Origin: Ashinkailepas kermadecensis | Taxonomy: Eukaryota > Arthropoda > Thecostraca > Neolepadidae | NCBI GenBank assembly: GCA_034440615.1 | Contig: JAOTOM010004565.1 | Coordinates: 62,001 to 126,000, forward strand | Reading direction: 5' to 3' | Length of the DNA: 64,000 nt | Shown here: one piece after another, positions 58,481-64,000 of the stretch | How positions within the stretch are numbered: the first letter of the stretch is position 1 | Layout of the letters: every line of letters starts with the position of its first letter | The notes under the pieces: model-generated | What the model was told of the DNA's origin: nothing | The model's database searches: none | The model's input: the letters and a program-made list of their open reading frames with translations, nothing else | Made by a program: the position numbers and the translations under genes

Positions 58481-59600
58481 AACTAGCGCGCGTCTCGGTT
58501 CGGTAGCCACTCTGTGAGCGCAATTATACAATAACACGAGGACATACATCAATGTTCTGAGAGGTATCTGGATAAATTTCCACCAACAAATGTGCGAAGA
58601 AGAGAAATAGCCTCAACTTTAATTCATCGAATGTTTGCACCGAACCACAAAACGAAATATTATGTGACGCTAAGCATGTGCTAACAATTATCAAACCACA
58701 ATGGGCCTAGCAGAAACCACAGAAATCGCAGAAACGTGTGAAGTGTGGCGAATGGGACGAATGCACAAGGCGGGGGTAGACGTACATGAACGTTGACCTG
58801 GTGACGACTGGGCGTTAGTGACTGAGATGGGTAAAATCGGAAAATTCAACATCTTAAAGGTATTTATGCATGTGCGAGATGATGAGACGAGATGTAGTCG
58901 CTTGAGATAAAAGTCGTAGAGTACTTGAAGACCGGTCGGTATGGAAATTTAATTGTATGGGAATGCTGTAGTCTCTTGAATATTTGAATGTGTGACCGGA
59001 GGCTGAGCAGGGGTGAAAAGGTGGCTGATGTTTAACAAGATGTACTGCGGCCCTAGGACTGTTGAGATGTATGTTGAAGCATTGAGATGTATGATGGCCA
59101 AATGTACTGATGTATGAAGATGTGAATGTCGAGCTATATGAAGATGTGAACGTCGAGATGTACTGTTGTATGACATGCTGTATGAAGATGTGGGATGGCG
59201 GTATGAATTGTCGTGTCAAGCTCGGTTGAAGTAGTGCGTTATTGAAAGGCATTATTGTATTAATTTTGGTCTACCTGCTGCACTATTGAAACTGAATAAT
59301 CGTCGACATTTAAGGGCTATATTATTACGCAAATATAAGTGCTGGATTTTCAGGTGCCTGTCAAGGGACGTTTGGATCGGAGCTCTTGAAATTGCCAGGC
59401 AGATCGATTAAACATATACCCGGGGTTTTTAATATCGCCAACACCGAGGTCCACTAGTTCTATCACTTGCCAAAGAAGTTTTACCCCAGACATAATTGAG
59501 ATGTTGGGCATAAGGAGAAACTTCCCTACGGATTATTTTTTTTTAATGTGAAAAAAGTAGTGGTCGAAATCCGGTAATTTAAAAACAGAGACAAAAATAA
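58481..59600. other. spacer with weak repeats
   Basis: A degenerate gatgtatgaagatgtgaa(t/c)g repeat lies at 59085-59195. Nothing else recognised. Confidence 0.45.
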
Positions 59601-59765
59601 GAGTAGGTAAAGGTTGGGCACACTCCAAATCCGTTTCCCCGCCCCTGGTTCAAATCCTAGGTATACCACTCGGAGGAGGGTAGGGTCGGGCCGGCGCCGA
59701 AAGCCCCTCCCCAATCGGTGGGCTAGATCCATCAGTGGCCGGAGTGCATGTGCGAACCGCCACAA
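59590..59765. mobile_element. possible SINE-like fragment
   Basis: Contains a B-box-like ctggttcaaatcctaggta (59645-59663), then GC-rich sequence. The A-box is weak, so this is tentative. Confidence 0.25.
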
Positions 59766-59954
59766 CAGTGAGCCGACCTCGCGCTTTTGAAACTTGAAAT
59801 ACCTTTTTCTCTCAAAACGTTTCGAATGGATGTCTTTCTTCGTTCAGATGAAAGCCCACTCGTTGGATGTTGAATATTACCAACCGTAATGGGAATATCT
59901 TCCTTGAAGTATTCATCCTCGCTGTCCAAAGAAAAGGCTGCATGTTGCGCCTGA

Positions 59955-61065
59955 CGCAGCGCTGCACCGTGCCACTAGTGTTGACACTGATGTCTCCAGC
60001 TACACAGCGCCGCACCGTGGCACTAGTGTTGACATTGATGTCTCCAGTTTCACAGCGCCGCACCGTGGCACTAGTGTTGACATTGATGTCTCCAGTTGCA
60101 CAGCGCCGCACCGTGCCACTAGTGTTGACATTGATGTCTCCAGTTACACAGCGCCGCTCCGTGCCACTAGTGTTGACATTGATGTATCCAGCTACACAGG
60201 CCGCACCGTGGCACTAGTGTTGACATTGATGTCTCCAGTTTCACAGCGCCGCACCGTGGCACTAGTGTTGACATTGATGTCTCCAGCTACACAGGCCGCA
60301 CCGTGGCACCAGTGTTGACATTGATGTCTCCAGTTGCACAGCGCTGCACCGTGGCACTAGTGTTGACATTGATGTCTCCAGTTGCACAGCGCCGCACCGT
60401 GGCACTAGTGTTGACATTGATGTCTCCAGTTGCACAGCGCCGCACCGTGGCACTAGTGTTGACATTGATGTCTCCAGTTTCACAGCGCCGCACCGTGGCA
60501 CTAGTGTTGACATTGATGTCTCCAGCTACACAGCGCCGCACCGTGCCACTAGTGTTGACATTGATGTCTCCAGTTGCACAGCGCCGCACCGTGCCATTAG
60601 TGTTGACATTGATGTCTCCAGTTTCACAGCGCCGCACCGTGGCACTAGTGTTGACATTGATGTCTCCAGTTGCACAGCGCCGCACCGTGCCGCTAGTGTT
60701 GACATTGATGTCTCCAGTTGCACAGCGCCGCACCGTGGCACTAGTGTTGACATTGATGTCTCCAGTTGCACAGCGCCGCACCGTGGCACTAGTGTTGACA
60801 TTGATGTCTCCAGTTGCACAGCGCCGCACCGTGGCACTAGTGTTGACATTGATGTCTCCAGTTGCACAGCGCCGCACCGTGGCACTAGTGTTGACATTGA
60901 TGTCTCCAGCTACACAGCGCCGCACCGTGGCACTAGTGTTGACATTGATGTCTCCAGCTACACAGCGCCGCACCGTGGCACTAGTGTTGACATTGATGTC
61001 TCCAGTTGCACAGCGCCGCACCGTGCCACTAGTGTTAACATTGATGTCTCCAGTTGCACAGCGAA
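59955..61065. repeat. 48-bp minisatellite, about 23 copies
   Basis: Unit contains cagcgccgcaccgtggcact, agtgttgacattgatgtctc and cagttgca. Variants alternate gttgca, gctaca and gtttca. The period is a multiple of three, so both strands are open (16-residue peptide repeats), but nothing indicates a real protein. Confidence 0.96.
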
Positions 61066-61134
61066 GACAGTCGCGATAGCTCTACTAGTTCTCCTCTTCT
61101 AAATAATCACGTTCCGGCAGCGATGGAGCCCGAT

Positions 61135-61335
61135 ACTCTTGCTCCATGCCATGCCAATGGTAGGGCATGTCAGGTGTAGGGTATGCCAAGTGTAGGACAT
61201 GCCAACAATAGGACATGTCAATTATAGGACATATCAACTGTAGGGCATACCAACTCTGGGGCATGTCAACTGTAGGATATGCAAACTGTCGGATACGCCA
61301 AATGTAAGAGAAACCAATTGTAGGGCGTGCCAAAC
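61135..61335. repeat. about 18-bp degenerate repeat, 11 copies
   Basis: Diverged copies of a word like aactgtagggcatgcc/aggacatgtc. Confidence 0.75.
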
Positions 61336-62683
61336 GCAGGCCATGCCCGCAGCTCACTGATATTGTGTCGAAGGGCACACGAGGTGGCATAGCTACTGCA
61401 CAGTGGCCAATTCCGATGCTCCTCGGATGCACGTAAACTGCAATTGTCGTTGTAACCGTAAGTCGTGCGCAACAAATTTCCAATGAAGGCTGGTGCTGCC
61501 AGAAAGTGCCGATGAGCTTCTTCGCCGTCAACGTCCACCCGCAGGACCACGGACTCAGCATGCAAATACGCTGGAGGCCCACCGTCCGGGGGGGGTGATT
61601 GCATGGTACGTCACATCAAGCTGGACACTCACCTGCAGCAGATGGGTGCGCCGGAGCGGCGGCACTCGCCAGGGTCGACGGGTGAACACTACAACGTCTC
61701 CGTGGACCGACGCAGTCGGCTGGAGCGTGGCGCGCGCGAGACGACTAGACTGGGGCTACGATGCAAGGTACAAAAGGGAAGGCCGCCTGCACAGCGTCCG
61801 GCTATAGCTGGCCGGCCGGCGCGTCATCGGGAGACGAAGGCCAACTCTGCAACAGACAGGGGCGCCGCTGTCACGTGACCGGTCAGGTGTCAGATCACTG
61901 CATGGCACCGCCGACATCATATTCAGGTCACGACTACTATTTGGTGAAGTAATGTGTCAACTGTGTCGGATGTGACGCAGTTGACAGGGTCACAGGGTCA
62001 CGGTACCGGGTGGCGCCAATGGCCATGCTAGATCACCAACAAGCGAATCATAGTCAAGTGTCACCCTGGTTTTTCATCAGTAGTGCTTGCTATTCCTTGG
62101 AAGGAAAGGCGTTAGCGTAATATCTGCAAAGCGCTGTGCCAAGCGTATGTAAAGCGCGAACCAGTTCAGACTGACAACAACAACAGAACAATTGTTCAAG
62201 AAAACTACGTTTGTTTCCGACATCAACTTGTACTATTTTGTTCTTCAGATGTTACTAGAAGCACATGCAGATAACGTGAATGGAAGTTCTGAGACACATG
62301 AACCAACATTGTGTACCATATCGTTCTCAATGGTTTTAGTTTTAGTTAGGCATATGCCGTAATGCTGTAATATCCCAATGCATAATATTCGCTACCGCTA
62401 TGACTTCTGGCGAGTCAAGTTTTTCACTGGAAGACCCCGCATTTTGGTATCGGGAATCCATTTCTAACGCGAACAAGAACCATCTTTTCACTTCAAGTTT
62501 ATGCTCAATTGTTAAGTGCGTCTTGTGAAAACAACTCGTCTAACCTCACCATGGTGAAGGTTTAGTTAAGAAGAAAACGGGCATTGTTACAAATAAACGC
62601 TAAAGCGTGACAAATCGAACAAGAAACATGACACGAATTGGTGGAAAACGAAGCAAACCTCTTCAGCCACATGAAGCTAGGAG
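61336..62683. other. unique region; GC-rich patch with strong minus-strand donor
   Basis: The GC-rich patch at 61490-61880 contains, on the minus strand, CATCTGCTGCAG|GTGAGTGTCC (exon end 61633), a near-consensus donor. No coding family recognised. It could be a non-coding first exon of a minus-strand gene, possibly stoned. The remainder (61900-62680) shows nothing. Confidence 0.3.
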
Positions 62684-62825
62684 ACAACACAACACAGCTA
62701 GGTGACAACACAATACAGCTAGGTGACAGCACAACAAAGTTAGGTGACAACACAACAAAGCTAGGTGACAACACAACAAAGATAGGTGACAACACATCAA
62801 AGCTAGGTGATAACACAACAAAGCG
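62684..62825. repeat. 21-bp minisatellite, about 7 copies
   Basis: Unit ctaggtgacaacacaacaaag and close variants. Confidence 0.93.
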
Positions 62826-63039
62826 AATTCAACGATGAGGCGTACTGAAGCTCACTGATAGCATTATGTTGCGGTAACTGCCATTCAGGGCATGTTATGC
62901 TCTTCAAATATCTTCACGTAAGTACTTGTCAGGCACTCGCGGCCTTATACCACTTCTTTCCCCATTTCTTTGTTGATCTACATGCCGATACTACCTGCCA
63001 TGATCCAAAGTACTGTTCATTCCTACCCCATACCTGCTC
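62826..63039. other. spacer
   Basis: No feature recognised. Confidence 0.4.
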
Positions 63040-63425
63040 CCAATTCCTAACCTTGCATCGCTCCCAATTCCTAACCTTGCATCGCTCCCAATTCCTAACC
63101 TTGCATCGCTCCCAATTCCTAACCCTGCATCGCTCCCAATTCCTAACCTTGCATCGCTCCCAATTCCTAACCTTGCATCGCTCCCAATCCCTAACCTTGC
63201 ATCGCTCCCAATTCCTAACCTTGCATCGCTCCCAATTCCTAACCTTGCATCGCTCCCAATTCCTAACCTTGCATCGCTCCCAATTCCTAACCTTGCATCG
63301 CTCCCAATCCCTAACCTTGCATCGCTCCAAATTCCTAACCTTGCATCGCTCCCAATCCCTAACCTTGCATCGCTCCCAATTCCTAACCTTGCATCGCTCC
63401 CAATTCCTAACCTTGTATCGGTCCC
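63040..63425. repeat. 24-bp minisatellite, about 16 copies
   Basis: Unit contains gcatcgctcccaattcctaa followed by cctt. Few variants (aatccctaa, aaccctgc), so recent. Confidence 0.95.
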
Positions 63426-64000
63426 AGTGTCCCATCGCGTGTCGTATCCAGTTTTGCATTGCACGAGAATAGCCATAACCTTGCTTGGATGTGTCTGTGG
63501 TAATCCATGCAATAAAATACTGCATGCACACACGCTTGCTAGGACCTGCCTCACGCGACACTGAGCCAATTCCAATTCCGTGGTCTGTCGAGAACACTCG
63601 GTCTAGGTCGAGTAGACATGCAGTTTTTTTTTAAATCTCACGGCATCACGGTATTCCGCATCAAGGAACGGTTGTGGGAACTACGCACTTGTGTGCAGCT
63701 TCCTCACTTTTCGAGCTGCCCACGCCTAGATGGAAGGAATTGAAACACAAAATGCAGGGAACGGTAAGATGTCGTACGACGAACAACCCAGATGCTGACT
63801 CCGACCCCTCCCCTCCCGAGACGGCGCGGGTTAAGTGCACCGCACTGTAAAGCCGCACGGTAAATATTAACTCTTCTCACTGCTTAGTTTGCTACCTGGT
63901 TAGCTCAGTAGTGTTTCAATACCAAACGAAAAGGATAAAATCCGAGGACAAGAATTCAAAAGACAAGAAGTCAAAGGACAAAGGAACATCCAAAGGGATA
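63426..64000. other. right edge; possible tRNA-like fragment at 63891-63955
   Basis: Mostly unremarkable. Near the end ctggttagctcagtagtg is a good tRNA D-arm/A-box, but the T-arm position (ggataaaatcc) is degenerate, so it is at best a pseudo-tRNA or SINE head. A gacaaga/gtcaaag word repeat runs off the edge. Confidence 0.3.

Noticed and set aside
60287..61079. ORFs of about 250 codons on both strands (NTSATVRRCATGDINV, LVLTLMSPVAQRRTVA)
   Set aside because: 48-bp satellite, open on both strands; no unique protein sequence around it.
61493..61878. Plus-strand ORFs in the GC-rich patch (e.g. HYNVSVDRRSRLERG)
   Set aside because: They looked exon-like and a donor-like AAG|GTACAA follows, but I could not find a family, an acceptor or a partner exon. 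The minus-strand donor there is stronger.

Overview
This window is eukaryotic, intron-rich DNA. It most resembles an arthropod: the only identifiable gene is the dicistronic synaptic-endocytosis locus stoned (stnA + stnB), known from Drosophila, and a short tract of TTAGG-type pentamers (the arthropod telomere motif) lies in one intron. The heavy minisatellite load and intron/exon style would suit a crustacean such as a barnacle, but that is a guess. No bacterial operon, phage or CRISPR array is present.

All coding content lies on the minus strand, so it reads right to left. Stoned A is one uninterrupted ORF at 31675-34944 (1089 aa). Its stop is followed after 28 nt by the ATG of stoned B (31646). 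I rebuilt stoned B as 15 coding exons from 31646 down to a TAA at 4909. Every junction is GT..AG and all phases match, giving 4068 nt / 1355 codons plus stop. The exons carry six NPF motifs, a proline-rich linker, then the stonin homology and mu-homology domains. StnA and StnB are adaptors for synaptic-vesicle endocytosis: DPF motifs bind AP-2, NPF motifs bind EH-domain proteins, and the mu-homology domain binds synaptotagmin.

The striking feature is how the introns are filled. Several minisatellites are made of the gene's own splice junctions. The exon 6 donor is repeated about 68 times (35-bp unit, 22.5-24.9 kb). The exon 13 donor is repeated about 137 times (27-bp unit, 9.7-13.4 kb), next to a nearly perfect 77-bp duplication of the exon end. 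The exon 4 acceptor is present six times (65-bp unit) and the exon 5 acceptor three times. Intron 13 also holds about 141 copies of a 30-bp unit containing GTGAGT. In each junction-derived array the exon-proximal copy is the one that yields the conserved protein.

A second notable feature is an ATG desert. Between the stnA and stnB start codons (3.3 kb) the sense strand has no in-frame ATG and only three out-of-frame ones, each opening a 5-6 codon ORF. This fits translation of stnB from the same mRNA by leaky scanning or reinitiation.

The right half (35-64 kb) has no recognisable cellular gene. It holds many minisatellites (15, 90, 18, 21, 22, 48, 24 bp and others), a degenerate non-LTR retrotransposon fragment (40.74-42.5 kb), a Penelope-like fragment inside an inverted repeat (35.5-36.1 kb), a terminal-inverted-repeat element (55.66-56.6 kb), tRNA-like SINE fragments, and a few strong minus-strand donor sites that could belong to upstream non-coding exons of stoned. 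The left 4.9 kb is 3' flank with simple repeats.
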